The notes: generated by a model not told the origin, from the letters alone. DNA of 64,000 nt from Paludibacteraceae bacterium (GCA_024693065.1 JAILLP010000020.1:62001-126000); one strand, 5' to 3'. Positions 16,259-25,488 are shown, counted from the stretch's first letter. Numbers and translations are program-made.

Positions 16259-17044
16259 ATGAAAGGAGAACTAAATAAAATATTTGAAGAGTGGAAAGAG
16301 AGAATGAAGAGGAACGGTGATGGCGATTTTTTCACTAAAGATGGCATCTTGCGACAAAACAACAAATCAGACGAACAAATTGAACAAGAATGGTTTTCTT
16401 CTTCAAAACGAATTTTGTTTTTGTTAAAAGACCAACACCAAGACGGAGAGCCCAAATGGGACGAAGATATTCGCGATTGGCTGAAAGACACGGAAACCGA
16501 CAATGGGAAAGCATTAGAGCAGAAGAGGGAAAATCGTAATCTAGAAATACTTTTCACCCAAAGATTAGCCTATCTTCTGTGGGGACTATCAAAGGCAGAT
16601 AAAAATTGTGATTGGTGGTACGACGAAATAACCCAACATTTCGAAGAAGTAAAAACCTTTTTCATCACACAACCATTTGCATTAGTTGAATGTAAAAAAA
16701 TGCCGGGAGGAGGATCTCTTGATGATAATATTTTAAAAAGGCATCTTAGTAGCTATGGCGATCTCCTTAAAAAAGAGCTTGATTTACTAAAACCGAACAT
16801 CATAATATGTACAAGCGAACACATTTATGATTTTGTCATTTCTTCATGTTCAGAAGATTCCATACAAAAATTAGAAGGGCACAATAGCATCCGAATCATT
16901 CGGAACAACAACCATACTGAAACTCTGATTTTCTGTTCGTACCATCCAAGTGTTTTTGGTAAAAAAAAGGACTTTTTCTATGAAGGAGTAATGTATCATT
17001 ATAGAGCCTTCTTGAAAAGCAAATTCAATGATATAGACGCATGA
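16259..17044 (+). CDS. uracil-DNA-glycosylase-superfamily-like protein
   Basis: Start taken at the ATG at 16259, which gives 261 residues; the open frame extends upstream inside the preceding gene. RILFLLKDQHQDG resembles the strand and loop of motif A of UDG-fold proteins, KKMPGGGS is followed by a long helix, LLKPNIIICTS looks like the central strand, and CSYHPSVFG fits the HPS motif near the C terminus. The catalytic residues of true UDGs are not obvious, so the activity is open. It may form a two-gene unit with the membrane protein upstream, and a terminator follows. Confidence 0.5.
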   Translation: MKGELNKIFEEWKERMKRNGDGDFFTKDGILRQNNKSDEQIEQEWFSSSKRILFLLKDQHQDGEPKWDEDIRDWLKDTETDNGKALEQKRENRNLEILFTQRLAYLLWGLSKADKNCDWWYDEITQHFEEVKTFFITQPFALVECKKMPGGGSLDDNILKRHLSSYGDLLKKELDLLKPNIIICTSEHIYDFVISSCSEDSIQKLEGHNSIRIIRNNNHTETLIFCSYHPSVFGKKKDFFYEGVMYHYRAFLKSKFNDIDA

Positions 17045-17070
17045 ATTAAATGGTTTTAATATCATAGGAG

Positions 17071-17096
17071 CCGCATCCTATGGATGCGGTTTTTTG
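17071..17096 (+). terminator. terminator after UDG-like gene
   Basis: CCGCATCC / GGATGCGG stem with a TAT loop and a T run; very similar in sequence to the pckG terminator. Confidence 0.85.
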
Positions 17097-17240
17097 TTTA
17101 TGATCCTTTGATACGATGTGTACATCATCTCGGTCGTGCCGTCTACAGAAACAACCATCTTTACATTTTTCCATTCTATTTGAAAATTTATACCTACATT
17201 TGCATATTATTAATTTTTGCTTGTTTAATTATTTGCATTT

Positions 17241-18383
17241 ATGAAAAAAGAGCATCCTGTCATACCGCTTTCACAGGCGGTGGAGACAATCAAAACAGCT
17301 ATTCTGCAAAGTCAGGCACGTGCGGCCAAAATGGTTAGTGGATCACAATTGTCGTTGTATTTTGGTGTGGGACTATATGTTTCAGCCAATTCTCGAGAAG
17401 GCACATGGGGAACTGGGGCCGTCCATACCATCAGTGAACAATTGCACAGAGAATTGCCTGGGTTACGAGGCTTTTCCGTTCAAAATATCCGAAATATGCG
17501 TCAATTCGCAGAGTTTTGGCAACCGTTTCTAATTCGCTCGCCAATGGCGAGCGAATTAGAAACGGAAGATTTGCGGAACAAGATCGAGTATGATAGTTTC
17601 GCCTTAGCAAAATGGGCGCCAACAACGAGCGAAATTAACCGCGACGAGTTTCTTGGCATCAGTTTCTCTCACCACATAGAGATTCTCCACAAAACGAAGA
17701 ACATTCAAGAGGTGCTGAACTGCATTCACGAGGCAGTTGTCCACCAATGGGACAAATACACTTTGAGGGACGTACTAAAAGCTGGCATTCCACAACCGGA
17801 ACATATTGCACCCAACAATTTTGCCCAAACAATACCGACAGCGAAAGCAAGCATGAAAGCCATCCGCATGTTCAAGGACGAATACTTGCTGGATTATATT
17901 AACGTAGAAGAAATAGACGCAGAAGATGAAGATGTAGATGAAGCGGTCGTTGAGCAGCACATTATACAGAACATCAAAAGGTTTATCATGACGTTGGGAC
18001 GAGACTTCACGTTCGTAGGCAACCAATATCATCTGGAAATTTATGGAGAGGAGATGAAAAGCGACTTGTTATTCTTTAATCGTGAACTAAATGCCCTTGT
18101 AGCCATTGAATTAAAGAAAGGGAAATTTAAACCTGCATATCTAGGTCAATTGTATGCATACATGCAAGTGCTGGATGACAAGGTAAAAAAGCCCCATGAA
18201 AATCCTTGCATTGGCATCGTGCTTTGCAGAAGTGCCAACCAAGCTTATGTGGAATATGCAGTACGAGACTACAACAAGCCTATGGGAGTGTCAACATACA
18301 AAACACTTTCTGATATGCCCACAAATATGCGTGAGATTCTGCCAGACGTCAAAGAAATGATGAAGTTGCTGGATGAAGAATGA
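17241..18383 (+). CDS. DUF1016 (YhcG-like) nuclease family protein, gene 2
   Basis: A 380-residue protein with the DUF1016 N-terminal domain (YFGVGLYVSAN, LPGLRGFSVQNIRNMRQFAEFW, FSHHIEILHKT) and a C-terminal PD-(D/E)XK-type domain (DLLFFNRELNALVAIELKKGKF, about residues 274-295). It shares most of its domain order with the next gene, and 57 bases near its 5' end (17253-17309) are identical to 18477-18533. A 43-base palindrome (17523-17565) lies in the coding region between the N-terminal helices and the SHH-x-E motif. The pair may be a tandem duplication that has since diverged; function is inferred only from the fold. Confidence 0.87.
   Translation: MKKEHPVIPLSQAVETIKTAILQSQARAAKMVSGSQLSLYFGVGLYVSANSREGTWGTGAVHTISEQLHRELPGLRGFSVQNIRNMRQFAEFWQPFLIRSPMASELETEDLRNKIEYDSFALAKWAPTTSEINRDEFLGISFSHHIEILHKTKNIQEVLNCIHEAVVHQWDKYTLRDVLKAGIPQPEHIAPNNFAQTIPTAKASMKAIRMFKDEYLLDYINVEEIDAEDEDVDEAVVEQHIIQNIKRFIMTLGRDFTFVGNQYHLEIYGEEMKSDLLFFNRELNALVAIELKKGKFKPAYLGQLYAYMQVLDDKVKKPHENPCIGIVLCRSANQAYVEYAVRDYNKPMGVSTYKTLSDMPTNMREILPDVKEMMKLLDEE
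17523..17565. repeat. palindrome inside DUF1016 gene 2
   Basis: Perfect 20-bp arms (CCGTTTCTAATTCGCTCGCC and its complement) around AAT. It is in frame and encodes PFLIRSPMASELETE. Confidence 0.92.
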
Positions 18384-18402
18384 CATTATCTATACAGAAG
18401 GA

Positions 18403-18436
18403 TTTTAAATCGGTCGTTGCGACGCACGATTTAAAA
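18403..18436. repeat. palindrome between DUF1016 genes 2 and 3
   Basis: TTTTAAATCG / CGATTTAAAA arms enclose a smaller GTCG-TTG-CGAC hairpin. It may terminate or process the upstream message. Confidence 0.7.
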
Positions 18437-18503
18437 GTACACAAACAACAACAAAAAGAATATTTATGGAAAAGAACATCCTGTCATACCGCTTTCACAG
18501 GCG

Positions 18504-19676
18504 GTGGAGACAATCAAAACAGCTATTCTGCAAGGGCAATACGAAGCCCTAAAGGAAGTTAACCGAGTACAGCTCGCTGTGTATTATGCCATCGGCAAGT
18601 TTCTGTCGAGGAACACGCGAAAAGGTGTTTGGGGCACGAGCGCTCTCAAACAAATCAGTGACCAATTACGCAAGGAACTACCCGGACTTCGAGGCTATTC
18701 TGAAGCGAATCTAAAAAACATGAGACTCTTTTATGAACAGTGGATACAGTTGGACTCAAATTCGTCAGTTACAACTGACGAATTATTAAGGACTGCAAAC
18801 CAAACAGACACGCTACATACGCACAAATCGTCAGTCATAACTGACGATTTATATCCCCTCGACAATCAAATAAATATATACCAATCACTCACCATACCTA
18901 ATATGGCAGGATTCCCCATCGATGATTTCTTTAAAGTTCCCTTTACCCATCACATAGAGATATTTAAACATGTAAGAAGTATGCCTGCTCGCTACTATTA
19001 TATCCACCGAACAGCAGAGGAGCATCTCTCTGTTGAGTCTCTCGAACATCTTATCAGGGAAAAAGCATTCGAGAACAGAGAGAGTATGCCTAACAACTTC
19101 GCCCAAACCATATTCGACTCTTCTATGGCTCGCAAAGCGGTGATGATGTTCAAAGACTCATACGCCTTGCAATTCATTAATACGGAGGAAATTGGAGAGA
19201 GGGACAAACAAGATATCGACGAAAAAGTCATCGAACAGAAGATTGTTCAGAACATAAAGAACTTCATCATGACCTTTGGCAATGATTTCACTTTTGTCGG
19301 CAACCAATATCACCTTGAAATATATGAAGAAGAATTTTTTCCCGACTTGATTTTCTTTAATCGCGAATTAAATGCGCTGGTGGTGGTTGAACTGAAGATG
19401 GGGGATTTTAAACCAAGCTATCTCGGACAACTGACAACATATTTGAAAATATTGGACACAAAAGTTCGCAAACCGCATGAAAGTTCTTCGATTGGTATTG
19501 TTCTCTGCAAGTCTGCTAATAAAGATTTTGTGGAATTTGTCATACAAGATTATGACAGACCGATGGGTGTCGCCACCTATTCCACCGCAGAAGAAATGCC
19601 TAATCGCTTGCGAAAAGCATTGCCAGACGTTGAAGAACTGAGAAAAATTATGCGTAAAGGTATTGACGGAAAATGA
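18504..19676 (+). CDS. DUF1016 (YhcG-like) nuclease family protein, gene 3 (start codon displaced)
   Basis: A 390-residue frame from a GTG at 18504, with the same domains as gene 2: LPGLRGYSEANLKNMRLFYEQW, FTHHIEIFKH, and a C-terminal PD-(D/E)XK-like DLIFFNRELNALVVVELKMGDF. Compared with gene 2, the ATG at 18465 is out of frame because the A run after it is one base shorter (ATGGAAAAGAACAT against ATGAAAAAAGAGCAT). The protein thus either starts at the GTG, losing 14 residues, or uses a frameshift on the A run. Two palindromes with a shared CGTCAGT core lie in the coding region before the THH-x-E motif. Confidence 0.82.
   Translation: METIKTAILQGQYEALKEVNRVQLAVYYAIGKFLSRNTRKGVWGTSALKQISDQLRKELPGLRGYSEANLKNMRLFYEQWIQLDSNSSVTTDELLRTANQTDTLHTHKSSVITDDLYPLDNQINIYQSLTIPNMAGFPIDDFFKVPFTHHIEIFKHVRSMPARYYYIHRTAEEHLSVESLEHLIREKAFENRESMPNNFAQTIFDSSMARKAVMMFKDSYALQFINTEEIGERDKQDIDEKVIEQKIVQNIKNFIMTFGNDFTFVGNQYHLEIYEEEFFPDLIFFNRELNALVVVELKMGDFKPSYLGQLTTYLKILDTKVRKPHESSSIGIVLCKSANKDFVEFVIQDYDRPMGVATYSTAEEMPNRLRKALPDVEELRKIMRKGIDGK
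18759..18784. repeat. palindrome inside DUF1016 gene 3, first
   Basis: AATTCGTCAGTT / AACTGACGAATT, perfect 12-bp arms with a 2-base loop. Confidence 0.88.
18825..18850. repeat. palindrome inside DUF1016 gene 3, second
   Basis: AAATCGTCAGT / ACTGACGATTT, perfect 11-bp arms with a 4-base loop; it has the same CGTCAGT core as the first. Confidence 0.88.
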
Positions 19677-19695
19677 AAAGAGGAAGAGACGAGGA

Positions 19696-19727
19696 ACGTA
19701 GAGACGCACGGCCGTGCGTCTCTACGT
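19696..19727. repeat. 32-base palindrome
   Basis: ACGTAGAGACGCACG and its perfect complement around GC. A degenerate echo follows (CCTACGTCCGTGCGTTCC), and part of the arm occurs at 3352-3363. It looks like a dispersed palindromic element, and it could act as a terminator for the DUF1016 gene. Confidence 0.85.
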
Positions 19728-19821
19728 ATGTGCATTCCTACGTCCGTGCGTTCCTGCAACGGTCTGTCATATCATAACAAACCGATTTCAATTGGTGTGT
19801 TTCCCATTTTTTGTTTAAAGA

Positions 19822-19853
19822 TTTGGCGATTTAAGGGGCAAGATATAAATTTG
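19822..19853 (+). promoter_or_regulatory. promoter of membrane protein gene
   Basis: TTTG, 20 bases, TAAATTTG, about 35 bases before the start codon. The surrounding sequence nearly repeats the promoter of the MNT gene. Confidence 0.8.
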
Positions 19854-19888
19854 CGTAAACACGGAACCGATTCCTCTATCTTCTCGAG

Positions 19889-20884
19889 ATGAAACACAAC
19901 AAACTCTTTACTATTTGCATATGCATTGTTGCGACCTTGTTCTGCAACACACTCCCATCCATGGCAAATGCAAGCGCCTACGACCCTGTTCCCGGAGCCG
20001 GCACGATATCAGGTCCGAAAGAGTTGGGGGAATTCTGTGTGGCCTATTATCATGACGGCAAACTCTACAACGAGCTTGACCCCAAATGGGGAATCCCGTA
20101 TCTCGACGAGCAAGAAGAAGCATTTGATTCCATTGCCCTTGCACAAGACACTCTTCCTTATTCCGACACACTAAATGACTACGAGAGTGATGACACAACA
20201 TCCGAATACATTCAAGAAGAGTTTTCCCCTGAAGAAAACGAGCTCACAGACTCTGCGATCATCGCCATGGCAAAGGTCTTCCATTTCGAGAATTGCTCAC
20301 AAAATCAAAAAATCCATCTCTTCCATGGTGTACACTCCTTCTGCAACTTCAGGTTCATAGTTCATTACCCCAACACGGATTATTATTACATCTCTCCCAG
20401 CGTAGACACAGAACATTACATCCATCATACCATTTCCCTCGACGAAGGAGGAATATCAACTCAAGAGAAAGACTATACATTCACCATGACGGTTATCCTG
20501 ATAATATTGGCGATGCTCATAACCGTCGGTTTGGAATTAGGTATGGGCTGGACATTCTCTTATCGATCAAGAAAAGATTTACTTACGATTGCCATAACCA
20601 ATACCATAACCAATCTGCTGATGAACATCCTTATCTGTCCTTCATTCCTGCACGGAAACGATTTTGAACGCTTTTTTGGAATGGCTTTTGTTATCGTCAT
20701 CCTTGAGCCATTGGTATGGATAATCGAAAGTATTGTATATCTATATACTCTAGAGAGAAAGGGCGAACACTACATACTGAGAACGGTTGGATTTGCCTTG
20801 GTTGCGAATGTTGTATCATTTGTTATCGGCCTTGTCATTATCTCATTTGTTAAAGATTTGATTGTTAGTTTATTCGGATTTTGA
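19889..20884 (+). CDS. exported membrane protein of unknown function
   Basis: A 331-residue protein with a signal peptide (LFTICICIVATLFCNTLPSMANA), an extracytoplasmic acidic domain of about 175 residues without known motifs, and a C-terminal membrane part of three or four segments starting at MTVILIILAMLITVGLELGM and ending near FVIGLVIISFVKDLIVSLFGF. The arrangement is that of a periplasm-facing domain anchored by a helical bundle. It has a canonical promoter of its own and no close neighbour on the same strand, so there is no context for its role. I do not recognise the family. Confidence 0.72.
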   Translation: MKHNKLFTICICIVATLFCNTLPSMANASAYDPVPGAGTISGPKELGEFCVAYYHDGKLYNELDPKWGIPYLDEQEEAFDSIALAQDTLPYSDTLNDYESDDTTSEYIQEEFSPEENELTDSAIIAMAKVFHFENCSQNQKIHLFHGVHSFCNFRFIVHYPNTDYYYISPSVDTEHYIHHTISLDEGGISTQEKDYTFTMTVILIILAMLITVGLELGMGWTFSYRSRKDLLTIAITNTITNLLMNILICPSFLHGNDFERFFGMAFVIVILEPLVWIIESIVYLYTLERKGEHYILRTVGFALVANVVSFVIGLVIISFVKDLIVSLFGF

Positions 20885-21022
20885 CCCATGTAAACCAGTT
20901 ATGACTTAATCTATGATGGTAATATGTTCCCTTAGATTTTTATAGCTCAATTGCACATCTATAAAAGAATTGCACCACGAAAGTGCAATTTCTGATGTAT
21001 TTCTGCACTTTTGTAGTGCAAT

Positions 21023-21298
21023 TTACCGAACAACCTCACGAGTTTCAACCCCATTGTCCACAATAAGCCAAGAATCCACTATCGGCATAAAGATATCCAC
21101 AAGGTTTTGAGTCCCTTCTCGTATCGTCTGTAGATAACATCCGTAGGGATATTATGACCTCCTTTATCGCAAACATATAGAATCTTTTCATAAATCACCG
21201 CCCCATTAGTTATTTAACGGGATCCGCCCCCCTAACAAATTCAACAGCGACTTCCCGCATATCTTTTTGCCAATCAGCCAGTGAAATATTTCCCCCGA
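21023..21298 (-). pseudogene. decayed zeta-toxin gene with upstream ORF remnant
   Basis: The minus strand of the 20885-21361 gap encodes GGHNIPTDVIYRRYEKGLKT and then, after a one-base frame change, LVDIFMPIVDSWLIVDN, which together match the C-terminal part of Bacteroidetes zeta-toxin-type kinases. Upstream (21298-21210) is the end of another frame (SLADWQKDMREVAVEFVRG), a possible antitoxin remnant. The start and kinase P-loop are gone. Past its 3' end, around 20960-21025, are two small inverted repeats built on TTGCAC / GTGCAA. Confidence 0.6.
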
Positions 21299-21330
21299 TT
21301 TGGCAGTTTAGTTGTCAAAATATAAATTTG
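21299..21330 (+). promoter_or_regulatory. promoter of 646-residue surface protein gene
   Basis: TTTG (21299-21302), 20 bases, TAAATTTG (21323-21330), with the start codon 32 bases later. Confidence 0.8.
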
Positions 21331-21361
21331 CATAAGTGCGGACAACTAGACATTTAGTATC

Positions 21362-23302
21362 ATGAGAAAAATATTTTGCATTCTATCTTACATTCTATTG
21401 ACAGTTCTTCCCATTCAATTGAAAGCCGACGATGCATCTGCCGTCGCCTACGAGCATTGGTCGTATGGACACGTCAAGGCGAGCACTCCCAACAAACAAA
21501 TCGCCCTAGAGAAGGAGCTAATGATTGTGACAGAAAAAAGCATACAGGCCATCTTCATCTTCAGAAACACCACCAATCAATATGTGGAAACACCTTGCGT
21601 CTTTCCTATCACTTCGGACATACGTTGTGATGAAAAGACCGAAGAAGGTGATTCTGTGTTTTTTATGGCATATCAAGGAGCCTCTAATCACCTGTTATGG
21701 GCTATTGCCTTAGACGAAAGAGTTCACAACCCGACTACCGCACCTGTCAACTTTAGCACAACAAAAGCTGCCATCAAAGCAGCCGACAAGAGACTGAGGA
21801 AATATACTTACAGAGATTACCTGAAAAGAGTAAAGGAGTTGACCGACACCACCTATTTGACGGGGTGCTCTATCCAACAAAATGGTCAGAATGTGCCGAT
21901 CATGAATGTTGGAATCGAAACAACCACAAATGCAGGCTTACATATGGACATCTATTTCTACCATTTCCTGAAATTCAAACCCAATGAAGTCTCTAAGGTG
22001 GTGGTGGAATATCCTATCGAGTCATTTGAAATAGAATATGACGGATGTAGAAGCTATAAAATGGTCTATGACATTTCATCTGGAGGCACATGGAAAAACA
22101 GAATCAAATCCTTTATGATTTACTCCACCATGTCTATGGAATCCTCATCAAAAAATCCTGAGAATCAAAAATTTGGAAGTTGCATATTCTCAGACTGGAA
22201 AATATATTACAAAAAGGACTACAAGCCTATAGCAGATGATCGTTTCATATTCCGAAGCGCAGATTGTACATCCTTTATGGGTGAGGCGAGTGAATCTTTG
22301 CTGAAAGATAGAATGGATTATTATCTGGAGAGTGATTCAATTGTTAAAATCATAAATGGACGGGATGAGTTGAATCCATATGCCGCCTACCCCAAAAAAT
22401 CAGAGCCATCTCCTTATGTGGTCAATGCCTCGTCCTCCACAGGCAAGGATGTTTCTTCCCTATTCGACGGCAACCTTTACACATCATACGTCACACCCAA
22501 GTCTTCTTATGTGGAATTTAGCTTGAAGGAACCAGTACTTGGACCATTTGTGTCTAATGGTTTCGTAACCAATACATTTAACGAGAAGGTCTTTTGTCAA
22601 AACATGGATCCTCGGGAGGACTATGCTTTCCCCATGTTCAAGGATTCTATTTGGGAGAACACCTCAAGAATAAAGAAGATAGCGCTTCAACGGATAGGGG
22701 CTGCGGAAACGGACACATTTTTATTGGTAGACAAGTATGGTGTTTTGCCGTGCATGAGAGATGACTGGAAGAGTGTCAATGCGGTTCATCATCCTAAAAT
22801 TTTATTGCCAGGCAAATATCGCCTGTCGTTCATTGAGACGTACAAGGGTAAGAAATATAGTGATGCAGGGGTGAGTGAGATATGGTTTTATCCATACCCG
22901 GAAGATTTGATCGCCATGGTGGACGAAGAGCAGAAGGATTCTCTTCGGATTTTCCAAGACTATTACAAAAACACCGCACCAGATTGGGTGGTTAGATATG
23001 ATTTCGTCCCCTATGATTTGCTTAGAAGCCAGGAGGGATCGTATTACAAGGAATGTCTCAAGAAGTATGAGGATGACAGTCTGAGAATGCAACTTGATTC
23101 GCTCGCCAACTACTGTGAGGAACTACGGACGAATGATTCGGGAACGGAAACGGGCACAGGCACAACCGCCACACAGGATTCAGGCGACGGCTCCTCTGGT
23201 TCCACAGTCGCTAACAGTTCATATCGCTACATCATTCTAGGTGCCATTCTGCTTTTGCTCATAGCCGGTGGATTAATATTCTTTCTGCGCAAGAAAAAAT
23301 AA
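21362..23302 (+). CDS. membrane-anchored surface protein, paralogue of the 46.4-48.3 kb gene
   Basis: A 646-residue protein with a signal peptide (ILSYILLTVLPIQLKA), a long extracytoplasmic part and a C-terminal anchor (YIILGAILLLLIAGGLIFFL followed by RKKK). The N-terminal block (WSYGHVKASTPNKQIALEKELMI and FIFRNTTNQYVETPCVFPI) matches the minus-strand gene at 46403-48253, with which it shares size and domain order. A middle stretch (NASSSTGKDVSSLFDGNLYTSYV) looks like the start of a discoidin or NADase-type glycan-binding fold. A linker rich in Thr, Gly and Ser precedes the anchor. Function is unknown; ligand binding at the cell surface is a guess. Confidence 0.75.
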   Translation: MRKIFCILSYILLTVLPIQLKADDASAVAYEHWSYGHVKASTPNKQIALEKELMIVTEKSIQAIFIFRNTTNQYVETPCVFPITSDIRCDEKTEEGDSVFFMAYQGASNHLLWAIALDERVHNPTTAPVNFSTTKAAIKAADKRLRKYTYRDYLKRVKELTDTTYLTGCSIQQNGQNVPIMNVGIETTTNAGLHMDIYFYHFLKFKPNEVSKVVVEYPIESFEIEYDGCRSYKMVYDISSGGTWKNRIKSFMIYSTMSMESSSKNPENQKFGSCIFSDWKIYYKKDYKPIADDRFIFRSADCTSFMGEASESLLKDRMDYYLESDSIVKIINGRDELNPYAAYPKKSEPSPYVVNASSSTGKDVSSLFDGNLYTSYVTPKSSYVEFSLKEPVLGPFVSNGFVTNTFNEKVFCQNMDPREDYAFPMFKDSIWENTSRIKKIALQRIGAAETDTFLLVDKYGVLPCMRDDWKSVNAVHHPKILLPGKYRLSFIETYKGKKYSDAGVSEIWFYPYPEDLIAMVDEEQKDSLRIFQDYYKNTAPDWVVRYDFVPYDLLRSQEGSYYKECLKKYEDDSLRMQLDSLANYCEELRTNDSGTETGTGTTATQDSGDGSSGSTVANSSYRYIILGAILLLLIAGGLIFFLRKKK

Positions 23303-23365
23303 GGGGTGAATGAGACCCGAAATCATGCGCAAATAGGCAGCCCCACACATGCTTGGATGGACAAC

Positions 23366-23408
23366 AAAAAAAACCATAGGATCGCACCGCAGAAGTGCAA
23401 TCCTATGG
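23366..23408 (-). terminator. terminator of the minus-strand T9SS-cargo-like gene
   Basis: Read on the minus strand, CCATAGGATTGCAC and GTGCGATCCTATGG form a 14-bp stem (one G-T pair) followed by a T tract. Confidence 0.85.
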
Positions 23409-23433
23409 ATATACCTAAACCTTCAAAAACTAT

Positions 23434-25488
23434 TTAAAGGGAGACTTTGAACACTTCTGTCCCCACTCTCACGATGAAGATGCCCGAGCCGAGAGCGTCG
23501 ATCGTCATCTTATCCGAATCGACCTTGCCTGAATAAACCAGACGGCCCATCAAATCCATGACAACCACTTCCGTGCCTATCTGAGCATTACCGATAACCA
23601 CCTGCCTATCGCTCGTCCATACGTGCGTCGACGTGTTGGCGGTCATTGGCGCATCCGTGAGAATCTTCTGCTTATAGACTACGGACAAAGTTGAATTCTC
23701 CGTCACCTCCGGTGTATTATAATAGCCATCCTGCAACTGGTCGGTCACATCCGCTCCGTTGTAGGAGACAGACTCGATAACCCAGCCTTCGTCAGGCACA
23801 AAACCAGCCTTGAAGGTATTGCATTGATCGATCAATATGTCAGTCTTTCCGTTCGAGCCGTCATAAAGGGTCAGGAATACGGAAGGGCAACCACCCGTCG
23901 TGATTTCACCCACAATCAACACCTTTTTCTCCGCCCCGCGACCTGGTATGAGGATAAGCTTATAGGCATAGGAGCTGCAGAAATCGACGCTGTCCACGTA
24001 AGCCCCCTTGACAAACACCTCTCTCGAAAGCGTATCCTCTGAAGTCGTCAGTGTGGTCAAATCAGTTCTACTAAGGACGAACTGCGTGCCTTCCGTCCAC
24101 ATCTTTCCTGTCTTTTCCCAAGTTATCACCGCAGTGGATTGATCAGGAGACACCTGCACTTTCGGTGCATCAGGATAAGCATGGTCACCATAAGCCATGG
24201 AAACAGATAGCTTCCGTTTAAAGACGTCAAAGCATTCCAAATCCTTTGTGGTACCACGTCCCACCGAGAAGAGATAATTAACCGTTCCCACATAGGTAGG
24301 AATCTTGTACGAATAATCCGTCACGCCCGGCTCGTATGGGAACTCCATCTTCTCTTCCGTCGTATCCGTCTCCGTCGTTCTAGTCATCGTCACAATGAAA
24401 GGGCTGTTATCATAATGAGTCGTAGGAGCGGATGGTATCTTCCAAACAAAGAATATTCCTTCACTTTTCTCCTCCACGTTCACGTAAGAGACCTGGGAAT
24501 AGGCGTTCACCTCCACCGTATTGGACTCAAACGCGTACAAGATATTGCTTTGGATACCATTGGCTTCTATTTGCAGTTCCAACTCATGCCTCAACTTATA
24601 CGTGTAGTAATTATTCGTGTTGTGATAGTCCCCGTCTTCAGTCGTAACCCCCACATAGAAAGGGGAAGGCTCCGTCTTCGCATAGCGAGCGGTAGAACCT
24701 GCATTTTTCGTTTGTTCAGTGGATCCGCCTTCACACAAGAAAACCGCACCCTCGGTGGCAATCCATGCCGAACTGTTATTACGCTTCCAATCGAAATAGA
24801 TCACCGGTGCGGACTTTCCTGTCGTTGTCTGCGCGCAATCATAATAAACCTTGGTTATTTGCAGACCCGGATCGGCTGGATAGGTCAACGTGACCTGGCG
24901 GAAGTTCGGCTCATCATAATTCTCGTCTACTCCTTCTCCCACTCCACCTTTTTTCCACCAATGTCCTTTCAAGCTGATGGTGATGGGTTTTCCTAAATCC
25001 GCTTGGGAGACAGGCACGTCAAACACATAAAAACGAGTCGACTCATCACTACCACCTTGAGCGGAAGGCGCCTTTTCGGTGCTCACACCATACTGCAACT
25101 TTCTTCCGTCTATCGTACTTCCATTGTCTTTCCCGTCTTCATCGGTCAAAATCTTGATGACATGAGTGGTTGAACTTTTCTGCGTCAGCGTGAGCGGATC
25201 ACCATCCACGCCCCAACAGCAACGCGCATTACCTTCTCCACCCCACGTCTGATAAGCACGGATCTTATAGTGGATCACACCATTTTCCGGATCCCATGAG
25301 ACCTCGTCGAGGTTGCTATACGACGACCATGAGCACCCGCTGATGGCGGAAACGCTTTGGGACATGAAGACATGGCAAAGAGCGAACAACAAAAAATATT
25401 TAAGTTTTGAAGAGAGATGATCGCTCCAAACGGAGGATTTCACATTCAGACTCTCTCTTGAAAAAGACACTAATTTCATATTTGGCAT
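23434..25488 (-). CDS. secreted protein with T9SS-type C-terminal tail, paralogue 1
   Basis: A 684-residue protein with an N-terminal hydrophobic export signal (LKYFLLFALCHVFMSQSVSA, about residues 28-48), several beta-rich repeats of fibronectin-III style, a short INLB-like block (VIESVSYNGADVTDQLQDGYY) and a C-terminal domain with the type A T9SS sorting pattern: VVVMDLMGRLVYSGKV, then IDALGSGIFIVRVG and a final FKVSL. It should be moved across the outer membrane by the type IX system. The next gene on the same strand (25529-27553) encodes a relative with the same plan. Ligand or substrate is unknown. Confidence 0.78.
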   Translation of the reverse strand: MPNMKLVSFSRESLNVKSSVWSDHLSSKLKYFLLFALCHVFMSQSVSAISGCSWSSYSNLDEVSWDPENGVIHYKIRAYQTWGGEGNARCCWGVDGDPLTLTQKSSTTHVIKILTDEDGKDNGSTIDGRKLQYGVSTEKAPSAQGGSDESTRFYVFDVPVSQADLGKPITISLKGHWWKKGGVGEGVDENYDEPNFRQVTLTYPADPGLQITKVYYDCAQTTTGKSAPVIYFDWKRNNSSAWIATEGAVFLCEGGSTEQTKNAGSTARYAKTEPSPFYVGVTTEDGDYHNTNNYYTYKLRHELELQIEANGIQSNILYAFESNTVEVNAYSQVSYVNVEEKSEGIFFVWKIPSAPTTHYDNSPFIVTMTRTTETDTTEEKMEFPYEPGVTDYSYKIPTYVGTVNYLFSVGRGTTKDLECFDVFKRKLSVSMAYGDHAYPDAPKVQVSPDQSTAVITWEKTGKMWTEGTQFVLSRTDLTTLTTSEDTLSREVFVKGAYVDSVDFCSSYAYKLILIPGRGAEKKVLIVGEITTGGCPSVFLTLYDGSNGKTDILIDQCNTFKAGFVPDEGWVIESVSYNGADVTDQLQDGYYNTPEVTENSTLSVVYKQKILTDAPMTANTSTHVWTSDRQVVIGNAQIGTEVVVMDLMGRLVYSGKVDSDKMTIDALGSGIFIVRVGTEVFKVSL

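Noticed and set aside
18380-18562. 60-codon frame overlapping the stop of DUF1016 gene 2
   Set aside because: It is an out-of-frame reading of the duplicated 5' end of the DUF1016 genes; the same nonsense peptide appears out of frame at 17.3 kb.
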